A stretch of DNA of 64,000 nucleotides. Source: Cellulosimicrobium cellulans. GTDB lineage: Bacteria > Actinomycetota > Actinomycetes > Actinomycetales > Cellulomonadaceae. A program made the position numbers and the translations under genes. The notes under the pieces are model-generated. The model saw only the letters and a program-made list of their open reading frames with translations, was not told where the DNA came from and searched no databases. The stretch lies in NCBI RefSeq assembly GCF_007679345.1, contig NZ_VEGH01000005.1, positions 186,001 to 250,000 of the forward strand. Reading direction: 5' to 3'. How positions within the stretch are numbered: the first letter of the stretch is position 1; each line of letters begins with the position of its first letter. Of the stretch, positions 43,308 to 51,500 are shown in pieces.

Positions 43308-45089
43308 TCAGCCGGCGGGGCACTCCCCCGCCACGACCCCGGGACCGGTGAGCGTCGGGGTGGTCCACACCGTCAGCGCCCCGCCCGGCGCCGGCACGGT
43401 CACGCTGTACGTCTCGCCCGCCCCGGGCGCGAGCCGCGAGGTCAGCACCGCCACGTCCCGCCGCGCGGCGGACCCGGTCTGGCCGCCGACCACGGCCCCG
43501 TCGCGGGACACCGGCCCCACCCGGCCGTCCCGCGCGGACCAGAACGACACGTTGGTCGCCAGCCAGCCCGCCGGCACCCCGGACCGCCCGTCTCCCAGCA
43601 CCTGAGCCGGGTAGCCGGTGACGTCGGCCGGCGGCCGGTAGTCGAGCCGCAGGTCCACCCGCGCCGTCGGGTCGGCGGTCCCGCAGCCCTGCATCGTCAC
43701 CGACACGGTCGCCGCGAGGTCGAAGTCGAGCTTGCCCGCCGTGGCGTCGTCGAGGAACACCCCGACCGCGCCGCCCACCCGGCCGGTGGGCGTCAGGGCG
43801 TCACCGGACAGGAAGGCACCCCCCAGCGGGGTGCGTGCGAGCACGGCCTGCTCCGCCGGGTCGGCCGACCACAGGGCCACCCGGCGCTCGTCCACCGCGC
43901 CGAGCAGCGCCTCCCCGGCGTCCTGCGCCGCCGCCGGGTCCGCCGCCGCGTCCCGCAGCACCCCGAAGGCCGCCGTCGCCACCTGCGCGTAGAACGCGTC
44001 GCCCCACCGCGGGTCGCCGTACGCGAGGTAGGCGTCCCGCAGCAGCGCCCGCAGCAGGGTGTCCCCGCCCAGCTCCGCGCCGTCGGCCTGCACGGTCCGC
44101 CCGGTCGCGGACAGCAGGTCGGCCACCACCACCGGGTCGGTCGCGAGCACGCCGTCGACCGCCTGCCCCGTCGACTGCTGCCAGAACGCCGCCGCGAGCG
44201 CGGCGGCCCGCGGGAAGTCGGGCACCAGCACGGAGTCCTGCACCCAGCGCCCGGGGCGGTCGCCGTACAGCGCGACCTCGGCCGCGGACAGCGGCAGGGC
44301 GGGGGCCGCGAGCTCCGGCAGGTCCACCGTGGTGCGCTGGCCGACCAGCCCCACCGCGCCGTCGGCGACCTGGAGCACCGCGACCGCGCCGACGATGCCG
44401 CCCTGCGCGCGCAGCTCGGCCGGGTTGAGGGACAGCAGCAGGTAGGTGCGCGGACGGTCGGCACCGAGCAGGTCGGGCAGCACCGCCGCGACCTCGCCGA
44501 GCGCCGACAGCGAGGAGGACGCCCCGTCGAGCGCGCCCTGCAGCTGCGCGACCGGGCCGGCGACGGGACCCACGAGCCGGTCCGGGTCGAGGGTCGCGAG
44601 GTCGGCCCGCAGGCTGTCGACCACGGCGGCGGCGCGCGCGGCGGCCGGGGCGGCGTCGGCGACCGGGGCGAGGTCCACCCATCCGGCCGGGACCGCCCGC
44701 GCGGGCTGCGCCCCCGGGCCGACGACGCTGCCGAGCGCGGTCAGCAGGTCGGGCGCGGCGTCGTGCGCCAGCCGGTCCGCGGCGGTCGCGACGACGGCCA
44801 CGGCCCGCAGGTCGTCGCCGACCAACGGCAGGCGCTCCGCGAGCCGCCACACCGGGTCGTCCGCCGCGTCGGCGGCCCGGGCGGCGGCGTCCTGGGCGTC
44901 CGGGAGCCTCGCCTCGAGCGCCGGGAGGTCCATCGCGCCGGCCTCCGCGCGGGCGCCGTCGGCCGTGGCCTGCAGGTCCCGCAGGGCGGTGCCGGCCTGG
45001 TAGACCCGGAACGCGAGCCAGCCGCCGAGCAGGAGCAGGGCGGCGAGCAGCACGGCCACCGCGATGAGCACCCGCCGTCGGACTGCCAT
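43308..45089 (-). CDS. DUF4012 membrane-anchored extracellular protein
   Basis: Encodes 593 residues. One N-terminal membrane helix (about 8-28), an Ala-rich helical stalk (35-210), then the DUF4012 core containing YLLLSLNPAELRAQGGIVGA, followed by VDGVLATDPVVVADLLSATG. This layout resembles LytR-CpsA-Psr-related and exopolysaccharide-associated proteins, but activity is unknown. The ATG at 45089 lies only 8 nt from the triple 9-nt repeat, so the transcript leader must be very short or the array overlaps the promoter. It sits 278 nt upstream of the LAVTG gene on the same strand. Confidence 0.88.
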   Translation of the reverse strand: MAVRRRVLIAVAVLLAALLLLGGWLAFRVYQAGTALRDLQATADGARAEAGAMDLPALEARLPDAQDAAARAADAADDPVWRLAERLPLVGDDLRAVAVVATAADRLAHDAAPDLLTALGSVVGPGAQPARAVPAGWVDLAPVADAAPAAARAAAVVDSLRADLATLDPDRLVGPVAGPVAQLQGALDGASSSLSALGEVAAVLPDLLGADRPRTYLLLSLNPAELRAQGGIVGAVAVLQVADGAVGLVGQRTTVDLPELAAPALPLSAAEVALYGDRPGRWVQDSVLVPDFPRAAALAAAFWQQSTGQAVDGVLATDPVVVADLLSATGRTVQADGAELGGDTLLRALLRDAYLAYGDPRWGDAFYAQVATAAFGVLRDAAADPAAAQDAGEALLGAVDERRVALWSADPAEQAVLARTPLGGAFLSGDALTPTGRVGGAVGVFLDDATAGKLDFDLAATVSVTMQGCGTADPTARVDLRLDYRPPADVTGYPAQVLGDGRSGVPAGWLATNVSFWSARDGRVGPVSRDGAVVGGQTGSAARRDVAVLTSRLAPGAGETYSVTVPAPGGALTVWTTPTLTGPGVVAGECPAG

Positions 45090-45096
45090 CCATCGA

Positions 45097-45123
45097 TCGT
45101 CACATATCGGACAAATCGGGCAA
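45097..45123 (-). promoter_or_regulatory. Triple 9-nt direct repeat upstream of the DUF4012 gene
   Basis: Read on the minus strand, TTGCCCGAT, TTGTCCGAT and ATGTGACGA abut without gaps. The first two match the consensus from 43084-43110 closely; the third is looser. It ends 8 nt before the start codon. Confidence 0.6.
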
Positions 45124-45227
45124 GGGGGCGGGCGCGGGTTCACCCGCTCGCGGCGGTGCCGGGGGCCGCCGCGCGCCGACCGCCCGGCGCCGGGGCCGCC
45201 GTCGAGGGCGGACCGCCGCCCGGCGCG

Positions 45228-46550
45228 CTACAGCGCCGCGTCCGCCGCTTCGCGCGCCGCCACCTGGTCCACCACCCGGCGCGGCTCCGGCACCGTGGGG
45301 TGCAGCACCTCGAGGTGCGGGCGGCCGAGCAGCCGGTAGCGCACCTGCACGTGCCAGTGCTTGCGCGCCCACAGCGCCGCCGCGACCGAGATGATCAGCG
45401 CCGTGATCGAGCCGATGCCGATCGACCACCGCGGGCCGAACTGCTCGCCGATCCAGCCGACGATCGGCGACCCGATGGGCGTCGCCCCGAGCATGACGAT
45501 CATGTAGAGCGACATCACCCGGCCGCGCACCACCGGATCGGTGGACATCTGGATGGTCGTGTTCGCGGCGGTCATCATCGTCAGCGACGCCAGGCCCACC
45601 GGGATGCACGCGACGGCGTAGGACGTGTAGGTCGGCATCAGCGCCTGCACGCCCGTCGCGATCCCGAACCCGAAGGCCGCGCCGATCACCAGCCGCACCC
45701 GGGGCCGCTCGCGCCGGGCCGCCAGCAGGGCACCCGCGAGCGAGCCGATCGCCAGCACCGACCCGAGGATCCCGTACTCCCCCGCGCCCTTGCCGAACTC
45801 CGCCCGGGCCATGAGCGCGCTGGTCATCTGGAAGTTCAGGCCGAACGTCGACACCACCCCGATGACCGCCATGATCACGAGGATGTCGCTGCGCCCGCGG
45901 ACGTACCGGACGCCCTCCCGGATCTGCCCCTTCGCGCGCGGCGCGACCGGCATCGTGTGCAGCTGGTCGGTCCGCATGAGCACCAGCGCCAGGATCGTCG
46001 CGGCGAACGACACCCCGTTGATGACGAACACCCAGCCGGTGCCGACCGCGGCGATCAGCAGGCCGGCCAGGCCCGGGCCGATCAGCCGGGCGGCGTTGAA
46101 CGACGTGCTGTTGAGGCCGACCGCGTTGGACAGCTTGCCGGCGGGCACGAGCTCCGCGACGAAGGTCTGGCGCACCGGCTGGTCGAGGGCGGCGACGGCC
46201 CCCAGCGCCAGCGCGAACAGGTACACCTGCCACAGCTGCGCGTGCCCGGACAGCACCAGCGCGCCCAGCCCGAACGCGAGCACGCCCTGCGCGCCCTGCG
46301 TGAACATCAGCAGCTTGCGGCGGTTCACCCGGTCGGCGAGCACGCCGGCCCACGCGGACAGCAGCAGGGTCGGCGCGAACTGCAGCGCGGTGGTGATGCC
46401 GACCGCCAGGCCGGAGTCGTCGGACAGGTCGGTCAGGACCAGCCAGTCCTGGGCGACGCGCTGCATCCAGGTGCCGACGTTCGCGACGAGGGCACCGGCG
46501 AACCAGAGCCGGTAGTTGACGTAGCGGAGCGACGCGAACGTCGAGTTCAT
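45228..46550 (-). CDS. MFS transporter (MFS_3/enterobactin-exporter-like)
   Basis: Encodes 440 residues with about twelve membrane spans. The start NSTFASLRYVNYRLWFAGAL and the WMQRVAQDWLV segment are typical of the MFS_3 group. A conserved loop AGVLADRVNRRKLLM lies between spans 2 and 3. The gene begins 10 nt after a MarR-type gene and is probably co-transcribed and repressed by it. Such exporters carry small amphiphilic compounds or siderophores; the substrate is unknown. The C-terminal 40 residues are cytoplasmic. Confidence 0.92.
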   Translation of the reverse strand: MNSTFASLRYVNYRLWFAGALVANVGTWMQRVAQDWLVLTDLSDDSGLAVGITTALQFAPTLLLSAWAGVLADRVNRRKLLMFTQGAQGVLAFGLGALVLSGHAQLWQVYLFALALGAVAALDQPVRQTFVAELVPAGKLSNAVGLNSTSFNAARLIGPGLAGLLIAAVGTGWVFVINGVSFAATILALVLMRTDQLHTMPVAPRAKGQIREGVRYVRGRSDILVIMAVIGVVSTFGLNFQMTSALMARAEFGKGAGEYGILGSVLAIGSLAGALLAARRERPRVRLVIGAAFGFGIATGVQALMPTYTSYAVACIPVGLASLTMMTAANTTIQMSTDPVVRGRVMSLYMIVMLGATPIGSPIVGWIGEQFGPRWSIGIGSITALIISVAAALWARKHWHVQVRYRLLGRPHLEVLHPTVPEPRRVVDQVAAREAADAAL

Positions 46551-46560
46551 GCGGGCGGCC

Positions 46561-46989
46561 TCATCCTGCCGCGATCCGGCGCAGCAGCACGGCGGCCTGC
46601 GCCAGGGTCCGGCGTTCGTCCTCGGTCAGGGTGTCGAGCTGGGCGGCGAGCCAGGCGTCGCGGCGGCGGCGGGTCTCGCGGACCTCGGCCTCTCCCGCCG
46701 CGGTCAGGCTCACGACGACCTGCCGCCCGTCGGTCGGGTGCTCGGACTTCTGCACGAAGCCGAGCTCCACCAGCGCGTTGACGGTGCGCGTCATGGACGG
46801 CGGCTGCACGTGCTCGGCCTCCGCGAGCGCACCGGGCGACAGCGGCCCCTCGCGCAGCAGGATCGCCAGCACGTTGAACTGCGGGTCCGGCAGGTCGGCG
46901 CTCCCGCGCCGCGAGCGGATCCGCCGCGAGCTCTTGGCGAGCGCCACCCGCAGGTCCCCGGCCAGCTCGCTCCCCCTGATCCCGATCAC
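46561..46989 (-). CDS. MarR-family transcriptional regulator
   Basis: Encodes 142 residues. The winged helix shows LPDPQFNVLAILLREGPLSP, the recognition helix QPPSMTRTVNALVELGFV and the wing TDGRQVVVSLTAAGEAE. The GTG start at 46989 has AAGG only 4-5 nt upstream, so translation may be weak or leaderless. Directly upstream, minus-strand sequence with GTTAGCGAAGGTAATGACG and GGGTAAGG (about 46992-47028) holds the only AT-richer patch nearby and probably the promoter and operator. Control of the co-directional MFS gene is inferred. Confidence 0.9.
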   Translation of the reverse strand: MIGIRGSELAGDLRVALAKSSRRIRSRRGSADLPDPQFNVLAILLREGPLSPGALAEAEHVQPPSMTRTVNALVELGFVQKSEHPTDGRQVVVSLTAAGEAEVRETRRRRDAWLAAQLDTLTEDERRTLAQAAVLLRRIAAG

Positions 46990-47040
46990 GATCCTTACCC
47001 TACGTCATTACCTTCGCTAACAACACCCGTCGACCCGACT

Positions 47041-47100
47041 CCCCCTCGCCGACCCCCTCGCCGACTCCCTCGCCGACTCCCTCGCCGACTCCCTCGCCGA
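47041..47100. repeat. 12-nt tandem repeat array
   Basis: Five abutting 12-nt units, C(C/T)CCCTCGCCGA, fill 47041-47100 and run into palindrome copy F. They lie in the 303-nt gap between the MarR start and the DUF559-type gene. No spacers occur, so this is not a CRISPR. The rest of the gap (47161-47292) is GCGGGCG-type low complexity with no gene. Confidence 0.9.
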
Positions 47101-47160
47101 CTCTGCATCTCCGGACTGTGCGGGCGGCCGCTCGTACAGACGCGAGACGGAGACTCGGCG
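47095..47160. repeat. Family 2 intergenic palindrome, copy F
   Basis: CGCCGACTCTGCATCTCCGG on the left pairs imperfectly with the arm ending GAGACGGAGACTCGGCG on the right (about 18 of 27 positions). The ends resemble copies E and G. The left end merges with the 12-nt tandem repeats, whose unit also ends CTCGCCGA. Confidence 0.65.
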
Positions 47161-47292
47161 GGAGGCAGGCGCGCGGCGGGCGCGCGGCGGGCGGGCGGCG
47201 GGCGCGCAGGCGGGCGCGCGGGCAGGGCGCGTTGTCCACAGGGGGCGGTGGACGGGGTGCGGAGCGGGGGGTCGGGCGGCGAGGGTGGGCGG

Positions 47293-48210
47293 GTGCCTCG
47301 ACGACCGCCCGTGCTGCCGGACCGGCTCGCCCGGGCGCCGTTCTCGCTCTCCGAGGCCGCCGAGCACGGGCTCTCCCGGCCCGAGCTGCGCCGGTTCGAC
47401 CTGCGGGCGCCCACGCGGGGTGTCCGGTCGGCGACCGCGGAGCCGGAGCCGGGCGACGTCGTCGCGCGGTGCCGGGATCTCGCGCCGGCACTGCCGGACG
47501 ACGCCGTGTTCTGCCACGCGACCGCGCTCGCCCTGCACGGCGCCGACCTCCCGTTCGGGGTCGCGTCACCGCGGGGGCTGCACGTCCAGGTCGGTCCGGG
47601 CGGGTCGTGGCCACGGCGCCGCGGGATCGCCGCCCACCAGCGCTCGGACGCCGACGTCCCGCACGTCGTGCTCCCCGACGGTCTCCGGGTGATGACGGCC
47701 GAGCGCGCGTGGGCGCAGCTGGCCTCGGCCGTCAGCCCGCGCGAGCTCGTGGTCGCGGCCGACGCGCTGACGCGTCGACGCTCCCCGGTGAGCAGCCCCG
47801 CCGCCCTGCGGGACGCGGTGGCACAGCTGCCGCCCGGCACCCGGGGGATCCGCCTCCTTCGGACGGCCCTCGACCGCGCCCGGCCGGGCACCGACTCGTG
47901 CATGGAGACGCGTCTGCGGTGGGAGCTGGTGGACGCCGGCCTCCCGTGCCCGCTCGTCAACGACCTGGTCCGCGCCCCGGACGGCTACGTCGTCGCCATG
48001 CCCGACCTGTCCTACCGCGAGCAGCTCGTCGCGGTGGAGTACGACGGCGACGTCCACCGCACCGACCGCGACACCTGGCGCCGCGACATCAGCCGCCGCC
48101 AGGAGCTCGAGTCGCTGGGCTGGCGGGTGATCACCTGCACCGCGGACGACGTCCTCCGCCACCCGTCCCGCGTCGTCGCGTGGGTCCGCCGCGCGCTCCA
48201 CGGCAGATGA
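47293..48210 (+). CDS. AbiEi-antitoxin-like / DUF559-type protein
   Basis: Encodes 305 residues. The N-terminal third (FSLSEAAEHGLSRPELRRFD) is a winged-helix-like region as in AbiEi-type proteins. The C-terminal part (SYREQLVAVEYDGDVHRTDRDTWRRDISRRQELESLGW) carries the restriction-endonuclease-like DUF559 core, with candidate catalytic Glu in VEYDG. This two-part protein is common in actinobacterial chromosomes and usually has no partner toxin. No AbiEii-type toxin gene is next to it. Start GTG 47293 is preceded by GCGAGGGTGGGC. Both sides carry family 2 palindromes. Confidence 0.82.
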   Translation: MPRRPPVLPDRLARAPFSLSEAAEHGLSRPELRRFDLRAPTRGVRSATAEPEPGDVVARCRDLAPALPDDAVFCHATALALHGADLPFGVASPRGLHVQVGPGGSWPRRRGIAAHQRSDADVPHVVLPDGLRVMTAERAWAQLASAVSPRELVVAADALTRRRSPVSSPAALRDAVAQLPPGTRGIRLLRTALDRARPGTDSCMETRLRWELVDAGLPCPLVNDLVRAPDGYVVAMPDLSYREQLVAVEYDGDVHRTDRDTWRRDISRRQELESLGWRVITCTADDVLRHPSRVVAWVRRALHGR

Positions 48211-48213
48211 CCT

Positions 48214-48280
48214 CGCCGAGTCTCCATCTGCGGACTCTGCGCAGCGGTGCGCGCAGAGGCGCGAAGTGGAGAGTCGGCGC
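48214..48280. repeat. Family 2 intergenic palindrome, copy G
   Basis: Left arm ends CGCCGAGTCTCCA...CTCTGCGC pair with right arm ends GCGCAGAG...TGGAGAGTCGGCG, with a symmetric 8x8 internal mismatch. About 20 of 29 positions pair. It lies between the convergent DUF559-type and ugd genes and is followed by a GCGCGCGGCGGCG-type tract (48285-48360), as is copy E. Confidence 0.75.
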
Positions 48281-48361
48281 AACCCGCGCGGCGGCGCGCG
48301 TGCGCGGTGGCGCGGCGGCGCGCGTGCGCGGCGGCGTGCGCGAGCGCGCGGCGCGCGGGCG

Positions 48362-49687
48362 TCAGGGGCGGCCCAGGGCGCGGTACGTCCAGCCCGCCGC
48401 GCGCCACGCGCGCGGGTCCAGCACGTTGCGGCCGTCCAGGACGGCCCGGCGCGCCACGAGACCCCCCAGCCGCTCCGGGTCCAGCGCGCGGTACTCCTGC
48501 CACTCGGTCGCCAGCAGCACGACGTCGGCGCCCGCGACCGCCTCGTCGGCCGTCGTCGCGAACGCCAGGCCGGGCCACGCGCGCCGCGCGTTCTCGACGG
48601 CCTGCGGGTCGGTCACCACGACGTGCGCACCCTGCAGCTGCATCTGCGCGGCCACGGACAGCGCCGGCGAGTCGCGGATGTCGTCCGAGTCCGGCTTGAA
48701 CGCCGCGCCCAGCACCGCGATCCGCCGCCCGACGATCGACCCGCCGCACACCTCGCGGGCCAGGTCCACCATCCGCACCCGGCGGCGCATGTTGATCGCG
48801 TCGACCTCCCGGAGGAAGGACAGCGCCTGGTCGACCCCGAGCTCGCCGGCCCGCGCCATGAACGCCCGGATGTCCTTGGGCAGGCAGCCGCCGCCGAAAC
48901 CGAGCCCCGCGTTGAGGAACCGCCGCCCGATCCGGTCGTCGTAGCCGATGGCGTCGGCGAGCCGGGTGACGTCCGCGCCGGTCGCCTCGCACAGCTCGGC
49001 CATCGCGTTGATGAACGAGATCTTGGTCGCCAGGAAGCTGTTCGCCGCGACCTTCACCAGCTGGGCGGTCGCGTAGTCGGTGACCACCAGCGGGGTGCGC
49101 TCGGCGAGCGGCGCCGCGTACACCTCGTCGAGGATCCCGCGCGCGCGGTCGCCCTCGGCCGTCGGGACGCCGTCGTCGTCGGTGGGCAACCCGTAGACCA
49201 GGCGGTCCGGGTGCAGCGTGTCCTTCACCGCGAAGCCCTCGCGCAGGAACTCCGGGTTCCACACCAGCGTCGCGCCGGTGCCCTCGAGCCGCTCGGCCAG
49301 CGCCTCGGCGGTCCCGACGGGCACGGTGGACTTGCCGACGACGAGGTCCCCGGGGCGCAGGTGCGGGAGCAGCGCGGCGAACGCGCCCTCGACGTAGGTC
49401 AGGTCCGCCCGGAACTCGCCGTGCTTCTGCGGGGTGCCGACGCACAGGAAGTGCACGGCCGCGCCGCCGACGGCCGCCATGTCCGTCGCGAACGTGAGCC
49501 GCCCCTCGCCGCCGACCTCGCTCAGCAGCTCGGGGAGGCCGGGCTCGTAGAACGGGGCCTTGCCGGCGGCGAGCAGCTCGACCTTGGCCGCGTCGACGTC
49601 GACCCCGACGACGGTGTGCCCGAGCTTGGCCATGCTCGCCGCGTGCACGGCGCCCAGGTAGCCGCAGCCGATGACGGAGACGTGCAT
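48362..49687 (-). CDS. ugd: UDP-glucose 6-dehydrogenase
   Basis: Encodes 441 residues. The NAD-binding start is VSVIGCGYLGAVHA. The catalytic Cys268 is in GLGFGGGCLPKD, Lys in VKVAANSFLATKISFINA and the Glu in WNPEFLREG, all as in the UDP-glucose/GDP-mannose dehydrogenase family. It makes UDP-glucuronate for surface glycans or teichuronic-type polymers. ATG 49687 has GAAGGG upstream. It lies near, but not in, the polysaccharide cluster that begins at 51501. Specificity for UDP-glucose over GDP-mannose is inferred from close similarity to actinobacterial Ugd proteins. Confidence 0.92.
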   Translation of the reverse strand: MHVSVIGCGYLGAVHAASMAKLGHTVVGVDVDAAKVELLAAGKAPFYEPGLPELLSEVGGEGRLTFATDMAAVGGAAVHFLCVGTPQKHGEFRADLTYVEGAFAALLPHLRPGDLVVGKSTVPVGTAEALAERLEGTGATLVWNPEFLREGFAVKDTLHPDRLVYGLPTDDDGVPTAEGDRARGILDEVYAAPLAERTPLVVTDYATAQLVKVAANSFLATKISFINAMAELCEATGADVTRLADAIGYDDRIGRRFLNAGLGFGGGCLPKDIRAFMARAGELGVDQALSFLREVDAINMRRRVRMVDLAREVCGGSIVGRRIAVLGAAFKPDSDDIRDSPALSVAAQMQLQGAHVVVTDPQAVENARRAWPGLAFATTADEAVAGADVVLLATEWQEYRALDPERLGGLVARRAVLDGRNVLDPRAWRAAGWTYRALGRP

Positions 49688-49791
49688 GAGGGACCCTTCG
49701 GCGGTGGCGGGCGGACGCGCACGAACCTACCGTGGCCGATCACCCCTCACCCGGCCCGGCCGGGCACCCGGTGCAGCGCCCGCGGACGACG

Positions 49792-49824
49792 ACGCCCGCC
49801 CGGACGCGCGGTCCGGGCGGGCGT
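49792..49824 (-). terminator. Intrinsic-type terminator of the purine permease gene
   Basis: ACGCCCGCCCGGAC (49792-49805) pairs perfectly with GTCCGGGCGGGCGT (49811-49824) around a 5-nt loop. It begins 24 nt after the stop codon of the minus-strand gene, the same spacing as the NlpC/P60 terminator. Confidence 0.82.
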
Positions 49825-49847
49825 GGTCGGGTCGTGCCGGGCGCCGG

Positions 49848-51332
49848 TCAGACGCCCAGCCAGGACTTGATCGGGCCGATGAGGAAGTAGACGACGAACA
49901 GCGCCGCGGCGACCCACATCAGCGGGTGCACCTTGCGGACCTTGCCGAGCGCCAGCTTCAGCACGACGAACGAGATGACGCCCGCGCCGATGCCGACCGT
50001 GATCGAGTACGAGAACGGCATCAGGACGATCGTCAGGAACGCCGGGACGGCGACCTCGAAGTTCTTCCAGTCGATGCCGGACACCTGCATGACCATGAGG
50101 AAGCCGACGACGACCAGGGCCGGGGTGGCCGCCTCGAACGGCACCATGCCGACCAGCGGGGACAGGAACGTCGCGAGCAGGAACGCGACGCCGGTGGTGA
50201 CCGACGCGAGGCCGGTGCGCGCGCCGTCGCCGACGCCCGCGGCGGACTCGACGTACGAGGTGTTCGACGACACCGAGGCGGCGCCACCCGCGGCCGCGGC
50301 GATCGAGTCGACGACCAGGATCTGCCGGGTGCGGGGCGGGTTGCCCTCCTTGTCGAGCAGGCCCGCCTCGCCGCCGACGGCGACCATCGTGCCCATCGTG
50401 TCGAAGAAGTCGGCGATCATCACCGAGAACACCAGCAGGATCACCGCGACGAGCCCGATCTTCTCGATCGAGCCGAACAGCGAGAACTGGCCGAGCAGCG
50501 AGAAGTCCGGCGCCGCGACGATCGAGTCCGGCACGGCCGGCACGGCCAGCGACCAGCCGTCGGCGTTCTCCGCGGAGCGCTCGCCGAGGTCGCCGACGGC
50601 CTCCACGACGATCGCCAGCACGGTGGACACCGCGATGGCGATGAGGATCGCGCCGTGCACCTTGCGGGCCATCAGGATGATGGCGAGGAACAGGCCGACG
50701 ACGAACACCAGCAGCGGCCACGAGCCGAGCGACCCGCCGATGCCGAGCTCGACCGGCGTCGCCTGGCTGAACGGGATGCGCACGAAGCCGGCGTCGAACA
50801 GGCCGATGAACGCGATGAACAGGCCGATGCCGACGCTGATCGCGGTCTTCAGCTCCATCGGGACCGCGCGGAACACAGCCTCCCGGAACCCGGTGAGCAC
50901 CAGCACGAGGATGATCAGGCCCTCGAGCACCACGATGCCCATCGCGTCGGCCCAGGTCATGTCGGGCAGCGAGGCGATCGAGTAGGCGACGACGGCGTTG
51001 AGGCCGAGGCCCGCCGCGAGCGCCAGCGGGAAGTTGGCGACGAGGCCCATGAGGATCGACATCACGCCGGCGACCAGGGCGGTGGTCGCGGCGATCATCG
51101 GGATGTTCGGCTCGGACCCGCCGCCGAGGAAGTTCCCGGAGCCGTCCTGGACGGTCCCGAGGATGAGCGGGTTCAGCACGATGATGTAGCTCATCGTGAA
51201 GAAGGTGACGAGGCCGCCACGGATCTCGGTGCCGATGGTCGACCCGCGCTCGGAGATCTTGAAGAACCGGTCGACCGCGTTCTTCGGCGCGGCGGACGCC
51301 GGAGCGGTCGCCCGCGGGGAGGTGGTGGACAT
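49848..51332 (-). CDS. AzgA-type NCS2 purine (hypoxanthine/guanine) permease
   Basis: Encodes 494 residues with about 12-14 membrane segments. The start FFKISERGSTIGTEIRGGLV and the TFFTMSYIIVLNPLIL span are diagnostic for AzgA-like permeases, and the SNTSYVESAAGVGDGARTGL motif is strongly conserved in the family. The 494-residue length is slightly longer than the usual 430-480 because of a loop near 255-280 (GERSAENADGWS). No ribosome site is visible before the ATG; CATACT lies about 10 nt upstream, so the mRNA may be leaderless or nearly so. No purine riboswitch is seen upstream. Confidence 0.93.
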   Translation of the reverse strand: MSTTSPRATAPASAAPKNAVDRFFKISERGSTIGTEIRGGLVTFFTMSYIIVLNPLILGTVQDGSGNFLGGGSEPNIPMIAATTALVAGVMSILMGLVANFPLALAAGLGLNAVVAYSIASLPDMTWADAMGIVVLEGLIILVLVLTGFREAVFRAVPMELKTAISVGIGLFIAFIGLFDAGFVRIPFSQATPVELGIGGSLGSWPLLVFVVGLFLAIILMARKVHGAILIAIAVSTVLAIVVEAVGDLGERSAENADGWSLAVPAVPDSIVAAPDFSLLGQFSLFGSIEKIGLVAVILLVFSVMIADFFDTMGTMVAVGGEAGLLDKEGNPPRTRQILVVDSIAAAAGGAASVSSNTSYVESAAGVGDGARTGLASVTTGVAFLLATFLSPLVGMVPFEAATPALVVVGFLMVMQVSGIDWKNFEVAVPAFLTIVLMPFSYSITVGIGAGVISFVVLKLALGKVRKVHPLMWVAAALFVVYFLIGPIKSWLGV

Positions 51333-51443
51333 GGGGGGAAGTATGGCGGACGGGTGCGCGTCCGGTCGCGGGTGTCCGGCAAGCGTTCACCGGCCCGAAA
51401 CACGCGGCGGACTCGGAGCCCGGCCGCGCGCCCCAGGGGTGCC

Positions 51444-51476
51444 CTGAGTAGTGCCCGGTCGCGCACTGAGTAGCCT
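51444..51476 (+). promoter_or_regulatory. CTGAGTAG direct repeats before the polysaccharide cluster
   Basis: CTGAGTAG occurs at 51444-51451 and 51466-51473, 22 nt apart, enclosing a dyad AGTGC (51450-51454) / GCACT (51463-51467). The second copy overlaps a TAGCCT -10-like box (51471-51476). It lies 25 nt before the first glycosyltransferase start. A regulatory site is inferred; no regulator gene is adjacent. Confidence 0.45.
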
Positions 51477-51500
51477 CCGCCTGGGCCAGGATCACTGTCC

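Noticed and set aside
47041..47100. Possible CRISPR array from evenly repeated units
   Set aside because: The 12-nt units abut with no spacers and no cas genes are near. The same holds for 30913-31036.
47293..48210. A type IV toxin-antitoxin (AbiEi/AbiEii) defence system
   Set aside because: Only an AbiEi-like/DUF559 protein is present; no nucleotidyltransferase toxin lies next to it, and such lone genes are common in Actinobacteria.
49848..51332. A purine riboswitch or other leader before the AzgA-type permease
   Set aside because: Only about 10 nt separate a plausible -10 box from the ATG, and no conserved purine aptamer blocks are visible upstream.
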